Below are positions 8,588 through 17,587 of a stretch of 28,021 bases of DNA, in pieces. The stretch spans positions 1 through 28,021 of the forward strand of contig JAGWRJ010000212.1 of the NCBI GenBank assembly GCA_028869725.1. Reading direction: 5' to 3'. Origin of the DNA: Alphaproteobacteria bacterium (GTDB taxonomy: Bacteria; Pseudomonadota; Alphaproteobacteria; Micropepsales; Micropepsaceae). The notes below the pieces were generated by a model, which saw nothing but the letters and a program-made list of their open reading frames with translations, ran no database searches and was not told the origin of the DNA. Numbering within the stretch: position 1 is the first letter of the stretch; each line of letters begins with the position of its first letter. The position numbers and the translations under genes are program-made.

Positions 8588-9283
8588 ATGTCGGGCAAAA
8601 ACGAAAGCGAGAAGCATGATCAAAGCTATTACGAGGTCGCTAAATCGGGCTCGCTAGCAGATCGTGCAATGATGGTTGCGCGAAAACATATCTATCAAGA
8701 TTTCAAATATCATTGCCATCCTGATATCAGCGAATCAATTCTTGATGTTGGCGTTTCCGATGTTATTCAGGGAAGCGATAATATAATTGAACGCTTGCAT
8801 CCATGGCCCGCTCAAATTACTGCGGTGGGCCTGGGAGAGGGTGATGATTTTAAGAAGGCATATCAGGAAGTCAACTACATTAAAATTGAAACGGGAACAA
8901 AATTACCTTTTCCAGATAAGTCATTTTCAATTGTAACTGCAAATGCTGTACTCGAGCATTTGGGCTCAAGAGAAAGTCAGCTCCGTTTCATCGAGGAGCT
9001 TCAACGAGTCGGAAAACGCGTTTTTATATCGGTGCCAAATAGGTTTTTCCTGGCCGAGCACCACACTGCCATCCCGTTTTTGGCATGGAATAATTCGACT
9101 TTCCGTTTGGGGTGCAAAATTTTCGGAAAAAAGAGCTGGGCAGATCCGAATAATCTCATCCTGATGTCGCGCGCCAGTCTGAGATCTTTGCTGCCAAGAT
9201 CAGTGAAATGGGTTGATGGATACACAGGAATATATTTGGATCCATTTTCTTCAAATTTGTTCGCATATTCGACATGTGATTGA
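8588..9283 (+). CDS. SAM-dependent methyltransferase (class I, Methyltransf_11-like)
   Basis: 231 residues from ATG 8588, which follows a G-rich run (8575-8584) that can serve as ribosome site; an in-frame GTG at 8537 would add 17 residues. Motif I is degenerate, ILDVGVSD at 51-58, lacking the usual GxGxG. The acidic and post-I region is recognisable at LPFPDKSFSIVTANAVLEHL (106-125), typical of small-molecule or sugar methyltransferases. It may methylate a sugar or lipid-linked glycan. The base composition is AT-rich compared with metB or manB, consistent with transfer. It lies nine bases upstream of the GT2 gene, so the two are likely co-transcribed. Confidence 0.75.
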   Translation: MSGKNESEKHDQSYYEVAKSGSLADRAMMVARKHIYQDFKYHCHPDISESILDVGVSDVIQGSDNIIERLHPWPAQITAVGLGEGDDFKKAYQEVNYIKIETGTKLPFPDKSFSIVTANAVLEHLGSRESQLRFIEELQRVGKRVFISVPNRFFLAEHHTAIPFLAWNNSTFRLGCKIFGKKSWADPNNLILMSRASLRSLLPRSVKWVDGYTGIYLDPFSSNLFAYSTCD

Positions 9284-9292
9284 AGGATTGAA

Positions 9293-10234
9293 ATGAATCC
9301 ACGTATTGCAGTAATGGTACCGTGCTACAACGAAAGTGTCGCCATTGCGAAAGTAGTGCGCGATTTCAAAGCGGTGCTGCCTGATGCAGTTGTTTATGTT
9401 TACGACAATAATTCAAAAGACTGTACCGCAGAGTCTGCTAGGTCCGCCGGGGCCGTCGTTCGTCATGAAATTCAGCAGGGCAAGGGACATGTAGTGCGGC
9501 GCATGTTTCGCGATATCGATGCGGATTTTTATGTGCTGGTTGATGGGGACGATACCTACGACGCTCAACTAGCGCCGCGAATGCTGGCGCTTGCTGTTGA
9601 AGGTCCGTTCGACCTGGTTAACTGTGTTCGTCGGGAAACCGAGGTTGCCGCGTATCGTGGCGGTCATCGGCTGGGGAATGCCATGTTGACGGGTGCGGTC
9701 CGCAACATTTTTGGCGATCGAGTGCAGGACATGCTGTCGGGTTACAAGGTTCTGTCGCGCCGCTTTGTGAAATCATTTCCGGTGCTTTCGCAGGGTTTCG
9801 ATATCGAGACTGAACTGACCGTACATGCGCAAGAGCTATCGATGCCAGTTGCACATGTGGAGGGCAGTTATCGAGCGCGTCCGCCTGGCTCCGAGAGCAA
9901 GCTGCGCACGTATCGTGATGGCTCGCGCATTTTGATGATGATCATAAAGCTGGTTCGACATGAACGGCCGCTGTTCTTTTTCGGGATTATTTCTGGCCTG
10001 CTTGCGCTAAGTTCTATCCTGATTTCCATACCCATCGTGTTCACTTATCTGGAAACAGGCTTGGTTCCACGCCTGCCGACAGCAGTGCTCTCGACCGGCA
10101 TGATGCTGCTTGCGGCACTCGCCCTGTTCGCCGGCGTCATTCTTGACACCGTCAGTCGAGGCAGGCGCGAGGTTCGGCTTCTAGTCTATTTGCAGCACTC
10201 GCCTTTCCCTGGGGCTGATGAGCATAGTGCGTGA
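9293..10234 (+). CDS. Membrane GT2 glycosyltransferase (GtrB/DPM1-like)
   Basis: 313 residues. The GT-A domain carries PCYNES at 10-15, a DNNSKD loop at 38-43, the DGDDTYD metal/nucleotide motif at 84-90, and the acceptor-side segment GFDIETELTVHA near 168-179. Two membrane segments follow at about 227-250 and 262-285. This is the layout of enzymes that load a sugar onto undecaprenyl phosphate (GtrB, dolichol-phosphate-mannose synthase type). The product would feed a GT-C transferase facing the periplasm, and a candidate is encoded about 450 bp downstream. The ribosome site AAGGA lies just before the ATG. Confidence 0.82.
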   Translation: MNPRIAVMVPCYNESVAIAKVVRDFKAVLPDAVVYVYDNNSKDCTAESARSAGAVVRHEIQQGKGHVVRRMFRDIDADFYVLVDGDDTYDAQLAPRMLALAVEGPFDLVNCVRRETEVAAYRGGHRLGNAMLTGAVRNIFGDRVQDMLSGYKVLSRRFVKSFPVLSQGFDIETELTVHAQELSMPVAHVEGSYRARPPGSESKLRTYRDGSRILMMIIKLVRHERPLFFFGIISGLLALSSILISIPIVFTYLETGLVPRLPTAVLSTGMMLLAALALFAGVILDTVSRGRREVRLLVYLQHSPFPGADEHSA

Positions 10235-10396
10235 TGCTGTGTTCTCGAAGTCGCGAAGATTGCCAGATTGCCAAGGGCAACACGGCATAGAGGAATACGA
10301 GATTCGGTAGCGGGGAAGCTTTTGGCTCAGATCCAGTATTTCGGGGCTATCGGTAATTGTGAGCTGTGTCGTCAAAATCGGAGTGATTGAGTAGCT

Positions 10397-10690
10397 GATT
10401 CATTCCACAGGTCCAATCATGACGCGAATGCTGGCGTTTCCAGTAGCTGCAAACGTGACGTCGGGACTCAATTGTATGGCTTTGGTGTCAGTCGTTACGT
10501 TTGGTATCGCGAATGGTTGCAATGTGTGTTGTCAATACGCTCGGCTGCTTGGTCAACAATGACGTTTACATTTTTACTCACTCTGGGATCCCGCTTGATG
10601 CACCGGCATCCGGTATTCGCGGTTGCCGCAGCGGCACCGGTGGGCGTGATGCTTAATTTTGCCATGTAAAGTGAGTTGTTTCCAGATGAT
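10397..10690 (+). pseudogene. Degenerate membrane-protein gene, possibly gtrA-like
   Basis: The 450-bp space between the GT2 and GT-C genes holds no intact gene. The frame over 10560-10668 reads SRLMHRHPVFAVAAAAPVG then VMLNFAM before a stop, which looks like the last membrane helix of a GtrA-type flippase, where the family normally continues with a basic -RxxVF end. Neighbouring frames upstream are hydrophobic but broken by stops and shifts. GtrA, GtrB and a GT-C transferase often form one operon, so a decayed gtrA is what the context predicts. The similarity is short and the call is tentative. Confidence 0.35.
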
Positions 10691-12839
10691 CTCATCAAAG
10701 AGAAATATAAGCATATGGTTCTGCTTACTTGCATTTTTTTTAGTGCTAGGCGGCTTTGTTTCAGTCCATCTCGGGCAAGATGCGAATTGGGATCTTAAAA
10801 ATTATCATCTGTACAACGCCTGGTCGTATTTGCACAAAAGATTATCGACTGACATATTTGCGGCGGGGGCTCAGAGCTATTTTGCACCGCTCCTTGATAT
10901 TCCCTATTACCTACTTTCAGTCCGATGGCTTCCCGGTTCACCGAGATTGGTTGCTTTTATCATGGGGTTGCCATATGGCTTGCTACTATTCATCGTGTTT
11001 TCGATGGCATGGGTCGTTGCCGGTGAGTTGACTGTATCGCCGGCTAAGAGGGCTTCACTAGGTTTAATTGCAACAGTATTTGGGGTGACTGGCGTTGCAA
11101 CAGTTTCCCAGGTTGGGACGACGTTTAATGAAATTCCCACGGCAGCAACAACGCTCGCAGGTTTGCTTTTCATTATTTTAGCGATTACCAAGTCAAGCAT
11201 AACAGAAAGACGTCGGTGTGTGAATATTTGTTTAATTTTTTCGGGATTATTATTCGGCGCCGCTGCTGGTCTTAAGTTAACAGCCTGCATCTATGCACCG
11301 GGTGCTGCCATTGTGGCTTGGGCTATCAATGGGAGCGTATGGCGTAGATTCCAGCATGCTTTTATTTTCTCGTTGGCATGGGTGCTGGCATTCTCGGTTT
11401 TGTGGGGGCCCTGGGGATGGAAGCTCTACAAACTTACCGGAAACCCATTCTTTCCGCTTTTCAATTCTGTCTTCCATTCGTCTTGGATCGCCCCTTCAGC
11501 AGGTTTAGATTTACGGTTTATGCCCAAGACCATTTTTGAGGCGATCTTTTATCCATTTTATTGGATTAATAATCCATCAATGACGGTCATGGAGCCGAGA
11601 TTTGCAGACCCAAGATTTGCAATGATATATGCGTTAGGTGTGATTGCTTTCATTATTTATATACCGCGATTAATTCGATTTATATCAAGAGATAATTCTC
11701 AGGCTTACAATTTCCGCTCGACGGATGGTATTCTTCTATTTTCAGCGATTTCGTATCCAATATGGCAAGTATTATTTTCGATATTGCGGTATGCGGCGAC
11801 TCTTGAAAGCATTCTGGGTTTGGTGATGCTTTCATTGATTGCCAAAATTGTTGCCATGCGGCGGCTCGAATTGCATTATACTCTACTGTTAGCATTTGTT
11901 GCCTCTTGTACGGCTGGGGCGTTTCTCTTAACAAAATACCCGGATTGGGGTCGAGCGCAATATTCTAATGAAGTATTCAAAATAAAATCGCCAAGGTTGC
12001 CAAATGATTCTTTAATCTTGTTTGTTGGCAAGCCAATTGCCTATTTGGCGCCATTTCTGGCTCATGATAAGACGGATGTCGAATTTATTGGAATAACAAG
12101 TACAGTACTTAATTCAGCGGATTATAAAGTTGGCAAGATGATTCGTAGCAGGATTGCTGAGTGGCCCGGGCCTATATTTTATGTGGCTAGAAGGGAAACC
12201 ATGGCGTCAGTTGGCTCTCTCAAAATTTATTCTTTGTATCCTGATGGGAACTGCAAGACTATTTTTAGTAACATCGATGAGCCTACGTATCTTTGTCGAG
12301 CAACAAAGACGCCCAACGCATTCTCGTGGCCATCCTTATCCGGGAGTAATAATTATGTTTTGGGCAGTAAAATCAGTATGACGGAAAGCGGAAGTGGTCA
12401 TGAATATGTTGTGCATGGTTGGTCTTCCCCAGAGTCATGGGGAACATGGTCAGACGCTAGTATCGCTAGTTTGATGTTTCGTTTGCCGGGCCTGCCTACT
12501 GGTAACTTGACATTTGAATTCAAGTCACACGCTTTTCTTGTTCCCACGCACCAGAAATTGAGTGTAAGCGTGTTTGTCAATGGACAACAACTTAAGATTT
12601 TTGATTACAGTTATCCACAAGGTGCTTCCGACAGCATCCGCACAGTAAATATCCCTGCAAATCTTGTGGCGCAGAGCAAGGGTTTGCTCAAGATTGAATT
12701 TCTTCTTTCAACGCCTGTTTCACCAGAGGTCGTGGGTTTGAGCACTGATGATCGGCAGCTCGGTATTGGGATGATCTGGTTGCGGCTTTCAACAGCGCAC
12801 GAGCAGCGTGTTCCACGTAGCCTGGCCCGGAAACCATGA
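10686..12839 (+). CDS. Polytopic membrane protein, putative GT-C glycosyltransferase with C-terminal beta domain
   Basis: 717 residues from ATG 10686; an in-frame TTG at 10659 is less convincing. About ten hydrophobic segments fill residues 1-~430, with an acidic periplasmic first loop after helix 1 (LGQDANWDLKNYHLYNAW), the place where GT-C enzymes keep their catalytic Asp. Residues ~550-700 are soluble and beta-rich (GWSSPESWGTWSDAS ... VFVNGQQL), a carbohydrate-binding-like domain seen at the end of many such proteins. It probably transfers a sugar from an undecaprenyl-phosphate donor in the periplasm, working with the GT2 upstream. The gene is AT-rich. Family membership is inferred from topology rather than a diagnostic motif. 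Confidence 0.65.
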   Translation: MISSKRNISIWFCLLAFFLVLGGFVSVHLGQDANWDLKNYHLYNAWSYLHKRLSTDIFAAGAQSYFAPLLDIPYYLLSVRWLPGSPRLVAFIMGLPYGLLLFIVFSMAWVVAGELTVSPAKRASLGLIATVFGVTGVATVSQVGTTFNEIPTAATTLAGLLFIILAITKSSITERRRCVNICLIFSGLLFGAAAGLKLTACIYAPGAAIVAWAINGSVWRRFQHAFIFSLAWVLAFSVLWGPWGWKLYKLTGNPFFPLFNSVFHSSWIAPSAGLDLRFMPKTIFEAIFYPFYWINNPSMTVMEPRFADPRFAMIYALGVIAFIIYIPRLIRFISRDNSQAYNFRSTDGILLFSAISYPIWQVLFSILRYAATLESILGLVMLSLIAKIVAMRRLELHYTLLLAFVASCTAGAFLLTKYPDWGRAQYSNEVFKIKSPRLPNDSLILFVGKPIAYLAPFLAHDKTDVEFIGITSTVLNSADYKVGKMIRSRIAEWPGPIFYVARRETMASVGSLKIYSLYPDGNCKTIFSNIDEPTYLCRATKTPNAFSWPSLSGSNNYVLGSKISMTESGSGHEYVVHGWSSPESWGTWSDASIASLMFRLPGLPTGNLTFEFKSHAFLVPTHQKLSVSVFVNGQQLKIFDYSYPQGASDSIRTVNIPANLVAQSKGLLKIEFLLSTPVSPEVVGLSTDDRQLGIGMIWLRLSTAHEQRVPRSLARKP

Positions 12840-12915
12840 TATTGGTAGGGCAGTTTTGGAAAACTTACCTGCGCCGCCGTTGCCGAAGTGCAGTAACCCA
12901 CTGGGAGCTTGCGAC

Positions 12916-13130
12916 ATGAACTCTCGTCCGCTGGCATCGTTCGATCAGGAGATCTGACAGGCGCAAGCTGGAGGCGCTGGGCAGTCCGTTGGTGGCGCTG
13001 AACACCACATCGTGCCGAGGGCGATCTGGCGATCTTCCGCACGACGTTCGTTGTCGATGCGCAGCGCAGGCCGTGACCCGTGCGAGGATGCCAGGCTGCC
13101 GCACGATGCAGTGCGGATGTTCATTTCCAC
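12916..13130 (+). pseudogene. IS5-family transposase remnant (N-terminus, frameshifted)
   Basis: The stretch between the GT-C gene and manB encodes, across shifted frames, pieces that read like the start of an IS5-type transposase: MNSRPLASFDQEI, then after a one-base shift SDRRKLEALGSPLVALN, then FRTTFVVDAQRRP, then LPHDAVRMF. No terminal repeats or catalytic DDE region remain, so it is dead. It ends about 15 bases before the manB start and may have brought or displaced the manB promoter. Confidence 0.55.
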
Positions 13131-13144
13131 AAGGAGTTTGGCCC

Positions 13145-14491
13145 GTGTTCAAGTGCTTCAAAGCTTACGATATCCGGGGTCGCGTTCCGGACGAGTTGAA
13201 CGAGGACATCGCCTATCGCATCGGGCGGGCATTCGCCGAGCGCATCGGGCCTGATGAAGTGGTGGTGGGGCAGGATGTGCGCCACGACAGCCCCGCGCTT
13301 GCCACGGCACTTTCGCGCGGACTCAACGCAGGCGGCACCGGTGTGATCGACATCGGCCTGTGCGGCACGGAAGAGGTGTATTTCCAGACCGCGCGCCGCG
13401 GCTGCGGCGGCGGCATCATGGTGACGGCCAGCCACAATCCCATGGACTATAACGGAATGAAGCTGGTCCGCGACGGAGCACGTCCGGTCAGTGGCGACAC
13501 CGGACTCAAGGATATCGAGCGTTTGGCGGCATCCGGCGTTTTTCCCCGCTCAAGCAAGTACCCGATCAACCGTGCGGATGTCGACAAGTCGGCCTATATC
13601 GAGCATCTGCTCGATTACGTGGACCAAGCGGCTTTGCGCCCACTCAAGATTGTGGTCAATGCCGGCAATGGTGGCGCGGGCCTGATTATCGACCAGCTTG
13701 CCCCGCATCTTCCCTTCGATTTCGTGCGCATCCATCACGAGCCGGATGGGCGTTTTCCGAATGGCATTCCCAATCCGCTGTTGCCGGAAAATCGCTCAGC
13801 CACCGCGGATGCTGTTCGTACCCATGGCGCGGACCTTGGGATAGCCTGGGACGGCGATTTCGATCGTTGTTTTTTCTTTGATGCGGGTGGCCGCTTCATC
13901 GAGGGTTACTATTTGGTCGGCCTGCTTGCGTCCCAACTGTTGCAGAAGTATCCCGGAGGGCGGGTCGTGCATGATCCCCGTTTGACCTGGAACACCATCG
14001 ACATGGTGCGCGAAGCGGGTGGTATCCCGGTCATGAGCAAGACCGGACACGCCTTCATCAAGGAGCGTATGCGCGCGGAAGATGCCGTGTATGGCGGCGA
14101 GATGAGCGCCCACCACTATTTCCGCGATTTTGCCTATTGCGATTCGGGGATGATCCCGTGGCTGCTGGTCGCAGCGCGCATTTCTCAAAGCGGACAGAGC
14201 ATGGCCGATCTGGTCGATGCGCGGATGCGCGCCTACCCGTGCAGTGGTGAGATCAATTTCAAGGTGAGTGATGCAGCTTCTACCATCAGTCGGCTGCACG
14301 AGCGTTTCGCGACCGCGCCGGAAGCTCGCACCGACTACACCGATGGTCTGAGCGTCGAATTGCCCGAGTGGCGCTTCAACGTCCGTTCGTCCAACACCGA
14401 GCCGCTTTTGCGGCTGAATGTTGAAACGCGGGGAAATGCTGCCTTGCTGGCGGCCAGGACCGCGGAGCTTCACGACTTGATTTCGGATTGA
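13145..14491 (+). CDS. manB: Phosphomannomutase
   Basis: 448 residues from GTG 13145, preceded by AAGGAG at 13131-13136 with eight bases spacing; the longer upstream frame is IS remnant. It belongs to the alpha-D-phosphohexomutase family and converts mannose-6-P to mannose-1-P in the cytoplasm. Seen: the phosphoserine loop TASHNP with Ser96, the Mg-binding DGDFDR (Asp236, 238, 240), the sugar loop GGEMSAHHYF with Glu319, and the phosphate-binding RSSNTEP near the C-terminus. Length is normal. A dual phosphoglucomutase activity (XanA-like) is possible. Together with manC on the opposite strand it completes the GDP-mannose pathway. Confidence 0.93.
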   Translation: MFKCFKAYDIRGRVPDELNEDIAYRIGRAFAERIGPDEVVVGQDVRHDSPALATALSRGLNAGGTGVIDIGLCGTEEVYFQTARRGCGGGIMVTASHNPMDYNGMKLVRDGARPVSGDTGLKDIERLAASGVFPRSSKYPINRADVDKSAYIEHLLDYVDQAALRPLKIVVNAGNGGAGLIIDQLAPHLPFDFVRIHHEPDGRFPNGIPNPLLPENRSATADAVRTHGADLGIAWDGDFDRCFFFDAGGRFIEGYYLVGLLASQLLQKYPGGRVVHDPRLTWNTIDMVREAGGIPVMSKTGHAFIKERMRAEDAVYGGEMSAHHYFRDFAYCDSGMIPWLLVAARISQSGQSMADLVDARMRAYPCSGEINFKVSDAASTISRLHERFATAPEARTDYTDGLSVELPEWRFNVRSSNTEPLLRLNVETRGNAALLAARTAELHDLISD

Positions 14492-14492
14492 C

Positions 14493-14527
14493 TGGGCGAA
14501 TGATGGCATGGACCGACCATTCGCCCA
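14493..14527. terminator. Bidirectional hairpin terminator between manB and the convergent lipoprotein gene
   Basis: Perfect 10-bp arms, TGGGCGAATG (14493-14502) and CATTCGCCCA (14518-14527), with a 15-base loop. It starts directly after the manB stop and lies 17 bases from the stop of the opposing gene. T-rich bases follow (TCATTTGTTG). Position and symmetry fit a terminator for both transcripts. Confidence 0.7.
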
Positions 14528-14543
14528 TCATTTGTTGAAACGA

Positions 14544-15155
14544 CTATTTCGCTGGCTGTGTGGCCAAAGGCTTGCCGTCGGGTCCACAGATCTTTCCAGC
14601 CATGCTGCCGGTACATTCACTGAAAGGTCCGACGACCACTGGCTTGGTGCCCCAGGCATCGAACCACGCGACTTGCTCCTGCACCGGGAGCAATTCTGCA
14701 CTGTGATTCAGCATTTTGTCGACTGGCAGCATGATCGTGACCTGGGCGGAACTGCCCGGATCGATGAGCGGGATCATGGCGCGGGAGAGATCCATATCTG
14801 CCTTGCCATTCGCGCCCAGGCGTTGTGCGCCAAAATGTACTGGATATTTGCCCTTGGAGATCAATGCGACTTGTCCGTGGTTGCTCAGACCAACTGTAAC
14901 GGCAATATTTTTTCCATCGGGCGTGATGACCGGATTGCCCTCTTGGGTCAGAACTACATTGATCTGAGCCGGGGTTAGTGGCTGATTAAGGCCGGCTTCC
15001 GCAACGGTCTTGGCTGATAGCACTGGTGAAACCGCAGGGGCCACTGCGGGCGCCGGTGCCTGTTGCGAACTGCCGTTGTCTTGCCCCGAGCTGCAGGCGC
15101 CGAGTGCCAAGACCGTGGCAGCGGCCAAAGCGGTCAGTTTGAGATGCTTCTTCAT
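14544..15155 (-). CDS. Lipoprotein with stand-alone VQE-WF beta domain
   Basis: 203 residues. The signal peptide ends in the lipobox L-G-A-C with Cys21, followed by a Ser/Gln/Ala/Pro-rich linker (~22-45). Residues ~65-185 form one beta-rich domain with VGLSNHGQVAL, YPVHFGAQRL, IDPGSSAQVTIMLPVD and VQEQVAWFDAWG. From memory this pattern matches domains attached to glycosyltransferases of polysaccharide loci; here it stands alone on a lipid anchor. Two cysteines near the end (SECTGS, KICGPDG) could form a disulfide. Function unknown; a glycan-binding or export role is a guess. It follows manC by 80 bases on the same strand and is probably co-transcribed. Confidence 0.7.
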   Translation of the reverse strand: MKKHLKLTALAAATVLALGACSSGQDNGSSQQAPAPAVAPAVSPVLSAKTVAEAGLNQPLTPAQINVVLTQEGNPVITPDGKNIAVTVGLSNHGQVALISKGKYPVHFGAQRLGANGKADMDLSRAMIPLIDPGSSAQVTIMLPVDKMLNHSAELLPVQEQVAWFDAWGTKPVVVGPFSECTGSMAGKICGPDGKPLATQPAK

Positions 15156-15235
15156 GTCCGTTCCTCGTTTGTGAAATTACATGTACTGCAGGGAAAAAGC
15201 GCGTTTGTGTCATATGCCATTTGAAGCAATCTGCA

Positions 15236-16648
15236 TCAGGCGCGACCGTAAACATCCTCGATTCGCACGATGTCGTCCTCGCCGAGGTAGCTGCCGGACT
15301 GCACTTCAATCAATTCCAGCGGAATCTTGCCCAGGTTGCGCAGCCGATGCACAGCGCCGAGCGGCAAGTAGGTGCTCTGATTCTCGCCAACCAGGTATAC
15401 CTCGTCATCACGGGTGACTTCGGCTGTTCCAGAAACCACGATCCAGTGTTCTGCGCGATGGTGGTGCTTTTGCAAGCTCAGCGCCGCTCCCGGTTTGACC
15501 ATGATGCGCTTGACCTGGAAGCGTTCGCCGAGATCAATGGAATCATAGCTCCCCCAGGGCCTGTAAACCTTCCGATGAGAAATATGTTCAGAGCGGCCGG
15601 CAGCCTTGAGCTGATCGACGAGCTTCTTCACGTCTTGCACGCGTTCACGATGGGCGACCAAGGTGACATCGGGCGTGTCGATGACGACGAGATCGTCCAC
15701 GCCGAGCAGCGCAACCAACCGGCGCTCGGATGATCTGCCCAGACAATTGCGGCTATCCACAGACATGACATCGCCTTCGAGCCGGTTACCATCGCCATCG
15801 TGTTGCGAGGCTGCCCACAGCGCGTCCCAGGAGCCAATATCACTCCAGCCGCAACTGACAGGGACGATTGCCGCGCGATCCGTCTTTTCCATGACTGCAT
15901 AGTCGATGGAATTGCCGGGCACAGCGACGAACGCATCACGTTCTATGCGTATGAAATCAAGGTCCGTGCGATGCTGCGCGTAGGCAGTACTTACAGTCTC
16001 GAAAATGTTGGGGGCGTGGCATTGCAATTCGTCCAGATAGCTTGCAGCCCTGAACATGAACATGCCTGAGTTCCAGTCATAGGTGCCGCTGTCGACGTAA
16101 CTCTGCGCGCTGGGGCGGTCGGGTTTCTCGACAAAAGCACCAACTTTATAGCCATTTGCGTCCAGGGATTCGGCGCGACGGATATAGCCGAACCCTGTTT
16201 CTGGCCCCTGCGGACGAATGCCGAACGTCACCAGCCAGCCCTTCCTTGCAAGGAAGCGCGCCTTGTTGACGGCTTCGCCGAAACTGGATGGGTCGCCGAT
16301 CAAATGGTCGGCAGGGAGTACCAGCAGCACTGCTTCAGGGTCGGCCTGTAGGGCTTGCAGCGCAGCGAGAGCGATAGCTGGTGCGGTATTCCGTGGAAGC
16401 GGCTCAAGTATGATTGAAGCTCCGCCCACACCAAGCTCCTGGAGTTGCTCCGCGACGAGGAAGCGGTGGTCCTCACTGCATACGACGATTGGCGTGCTCA
16501 TGCCATCAAGCGCGCACGTACGCGTGATTGTCTGCTGGAAAAGCGTTGACACGCCCGTCAGTGCCAGAAACTGCTTGGGCAGATTCTGACGCGACAGCGG
16601 CCAGAGCCGTGTGCCGCTGCCACCGCTGAGGATTACAGGAACAATCAT
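15236..16648 (-). CDS. manC: Mannose-1-phosphate guanylyltransferase / mannose-6-phosphate isomerase
   Basis: 470 residues, normal length for the bifunctional type II enzyme (ManC/AlgA/XanB). The N-terminal nucleotidyltransferase has the activating signature GGSGTRLWPLSR at 9-20 and PKQF just after. The C-terminal cupin isomerase (~360-470) has QKHHHRAEHW with metal ligands His395-397, Glu400 and His401, and a later His434. It makes fructose-6-P to mannose-6-P and mannose-1-P plus GTP to GDP-mannose in the cytoplasm. The ATG is preceded by AAGGAAGG with five bases spacing. Its 5' side borders the toxin-antitoxin patch. Confidence 0.95.
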   Translation of the reverse strand: MIVPVILSGGSGTRLWPLSRQNLPKQFLALTGVSTLFQQTITRTCALDGMSTPIVVCSEDHRFLVAEQLQELGVGGASIILEPLPRNTAPAIALAALQALQADPEAVLLVLPADHLIGDPSSFGEAVNKARFLARKGWLVTFGIRPQGPETGFGYIRRAESLDANGYKVGAFVEKPDRPSAQSYVDSGTYDWNSGMFMFRAASYLDELQCHAPNIFETVSTAYAQHRTDLDFIRIERDAFVAVPGNSIDYAVMEKTDRAAIVPVSCGWSDIGSWDALWAASQHDGDGNRLEGDVMSVDSRNCLGRSSERRLVALLGVDDLVVIDTPDVTLVAHRERVQDVKKLVDQLKAAGRSEHISHRKVYRPWGSYDSIDLGERFQVKRIMVKPGAALSLQKHHHRAEHWIVVSGTAEVTRDDEVYLVGENQSTYLPLGAVHRLRNLGKIPLELIEVQSGSYLGEDDIVRIEDVYGRA

Positions 16649-16874
16649 TGAGACCTTCCTTTTGAGTGAATCACATTGTCCGATTTTTCATCATTGGCTT
16701 GCCGCAGGAGCGGCTCCGGGCGGTCGGCAGTCGATCATGGCATGAAGCAAACGCGGCAGCATCGCGCGCAGCCGAAAGCGGCGGTTGAAACGGTACGCGG
16801 CTTCGGCCAAGTAGCTTGGGAAAACGCAGTGGTGATGACGATGCGTCGCAGCCGGAGGGTCTTTTGCGTCCCGG

Positions 16875-17113
16875 TCATCGGGAAGCCTCCCACGGGTTCA
16901 TGAGCGGCACGCCGGTTGCCTGGAAGTCAGCGACGTTGCGGGTCACGATCGTCATGCCATGGACCAGCGCCGTGGCCGCGATAAGCCCGTCCCGGTAGGG
17001 TTGGGGGGTCTGGCACATGCAAGCGCGCGCTGCGTCGGGCAACGACCGTATCAACCGGCAGCACGCGGTCGGCGAAGGTCGGCAAGACATACTCACTCAT
17101 CCAGCCAGCTACG
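16875..17113 (-). pseudogene. vapC: VapC (PIN-domain toxin) C-terminal remnant, copy 1
   Basis: The frame ending at 16875 encodes PYRDGLIAATALVHGM then TIVTRNVADFQATGVP and LMNPW, the last third of a VapC-type PIN ribonuclease. Compared with the copy at 21077, the G run at 17003-17008 has six Gs instead of five, shifting the frame just upstream. Homology stops at about 17113, where another fragment begins. The N-terminal acidic residues needed for catalysis are absent, so it cannot be an active toxin. Confidence 0.75.
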
Positions 17114-17210
17114 CAAGTGTGCTGTGGCTTTGCTCAGGATGCGGGGAATCCGGGCGTATATCGAACTGGGAAGGGACGCTATGGGACATGACGGCTGCGC
17201 GCAACGCGCA
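17109..17210 (+). pseudogene. Zinc-ribbon protein fragment (inverted relative to copy at 18.4 kb)
   Basis: Reads LCSGCGESGRISNWEGTLWD on the + strand. The same ending (CARCGEAGRISNWRGTLWDM) occurs on the - strand at 18388-18689. Only the last cysteine pair and the tail remain, so it is a fragment. Confidence 0.5.
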
Positions 17211-17263
17211 TTCCGTGCGTCACTGATGCCCGCCGAGAACCACATCGGATCGCAACCTGTCGG

Positions 17264-17587
17264 TCAGCGCTCACGGTCGCTTGGCAGGAGGGCACTCTCG
17301 TAGTCCTGGCCACCGTAGAACACGCCGATGATCCAAACCTGCTCCCCGTCGACCATGAAAGCCACCTCAGCGCTGCTGCGGTAGGGCACCAGCCGCAGGC
17401 CCGGCCGGATGTCGTCGCGTCGCGCACCGCGCTGCGGAAACGTGGCCAGCGATTCGCAGTAGCTGACCAAAGCGTCGATGTAGCGTTCGGCGACCATCGG
17501 ATAGCCTGACGCGGCTGCGATGTAGCGTTCGATCGCGCGCAGTTGGTCGAGCGCCTCGGGGGTAAGGACGACTTGGCAGGCTTTCAC
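17264..17587 (-). CDS. parE: ParE-type toxin (RelE/ParE superfamily)
   Basis: 107 residues from GTG 17587, which overlaps the parD stop as GTGA; the longer open frame upstream is parD read in another frame. The fold signature is intact: VVLTPEALDQLRAIERYIAA, then FPQRGARRDDIRPGLRLVPY, and a terminal strand VWIIGVFYGGQDYESAL. ParE toxins poison DNA gyrase; related RelE toxins cut mRNA, and the sequence alone does not decide the target. Expressed with its antitoxin from one operon. Confidence 0.85.
   Translation of the reverse strand: MKACQVVLTPEALDQLRAIERYIAAASGYPMVAERYIDALVSYCESLATFPQRGARRDDIRPGLRLVPYRSSAEVAFMVDGEQVWIIGVFYGGQDYESALLPSDRER

Noticed and set aside
12989..13144. N-terminal extension of phosphomannomutase from an ATG at 12989
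   Set aside because: The 52 extra residues are IS transposase remnant in a shifted frame; GTG 13145 has a strong ribosome site and the family's usual N-terminus.
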